Origin: Epiperipatus broadwayi
Taxonomy: Eukaryota > Onychophora > Udeonychophora > Euonychophora > Peripatidae
Assembly (NCBI GenBank): GCA_028023455.1
Contig: JAQFVV010006857.1
Span: 124,001-188,000, forward strand
Direction of reading: 5' to 3'
DNA: 64,000 nt
The position numbers and the translations under genes were made by a program. Positions within the stretch are counted from its first letter, which is position 1. Each line of letters starts with the position of its first letter. This document shows positions 63,606 through 64,000 of this stretch, piece by piece. The notes beneath the pieces are model-generated. The model ran no database searches, was not told where the DNA came from, and was given only the letters and a program-made list of their open reading frames with translations.

Positions 63606-64000
63606 ACAAACTCAATTTATATTCATTATCCTAAATTTTTAACTTAATTTTTTTAATAGGATTTTAAATACCAAATTTATACTAATAATAAATTTAATAA
63701 CAATATTAATTGTATATGTTTATATGATCATTGTGTTTAATGTATGTGAGGGAAAAAAATATCTATTGTAACAAAAATGAGGCAAATACAATTACTGATG
63801 CTTGGGATGGGTTGAGTTATATTGGTTATGACTAACTAATATCATTTGCACAACTAAATGGTAGGCGAGAATAGTAATTTAGTAAAGATAGCTTTATTTG
63901 TATTTAACATTGTTAAAGGTTGTTACAGAGATTATCACTTTTACAAGTGAAGTTCTATTTTACAAATATTATGTCACCCCTCTGTTCTTCTATTATTCCT

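Overview
The window is strongly AT-rich animal DNA. Its only gene recognised with confidence is the small GTPase ARL5, on the minus strand. Four short coding exons (46, 61, 148 and 84 nt) are split by introns of about 17.2, 12.8 and 16.8 kb, and the 3' end of the gene runs off the left edge. Split genes, tRNA-derived SINEs, LINEs, Penelope-like elements (PLEs), a piggyBac relic and an LTR show a metazoan. The repeat mix and the ARL5 sequence fit an invertebrate, possibly an arthropod, but I cannot name the species.

Layout. 1-3,810 lies in the last visible ARL5 intron and holds a broken LINE. 3,811-3,894 is exon 4. Intron 3 (3,895-20,732) holds a foldback repeat (4.9-5.3 kb), an array of 336-bp units with an inverted end (7.7-9.1 kb), a second LINE relic (15.5-16.3 kb) and small palindromes. 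Exon 3 is at 20,733-20,880. Intron 2 (20,881-33,728) holds a 2.2-kb solo-LTR-like element with a 4-bp target duplication, a nested inverted repeat (26.9-28.0 kb) and a PLE fragment (32.2-33.0 kb). Exon 2 is at 33,729-33,789. Intron 1 (33,790-50,949) holds tandem SINE-like units, a PLE with RT and GIY-YIG parts (38.9-40.1 kb), foldback repeats (41.2-42.2 kb) and a piggyBac transposase relic (45.2-49.2 kb) split by two later insertions. Exon 1 with the start codon is at 50,950-50,995.

Upstream of ARL5 is a repeat field. It contains a minus-strand LINE whose first ORF carries a coiled coil and an SGNH/GDSL-type hydrolase, several foldback repeats, a plus-strand reverse-transcriptase relic and two PLE fragments facing each other. 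The right end (62.2-63.6 kb) shows two possible exons with good splice sites and a promoter-like stretch on the minus strand, a possible second gene that I cannot identify.

Apart from ARL5 the coding content is decayed transposon sequence. The most interesting pattern is a set of foldback and tandem repeats, two of them flanked by 13-14 bp target duplications. Several repeats here also carry a motif like the hammerhead-ribozyme core (CTGAnGA, short stem, GAAAC). The same kind of motif lies downstream of one PLE and in a SINE tail, which suggests a PLE-linked non-autonomous repeat system. This is inference from motif reading without folding or database searches.
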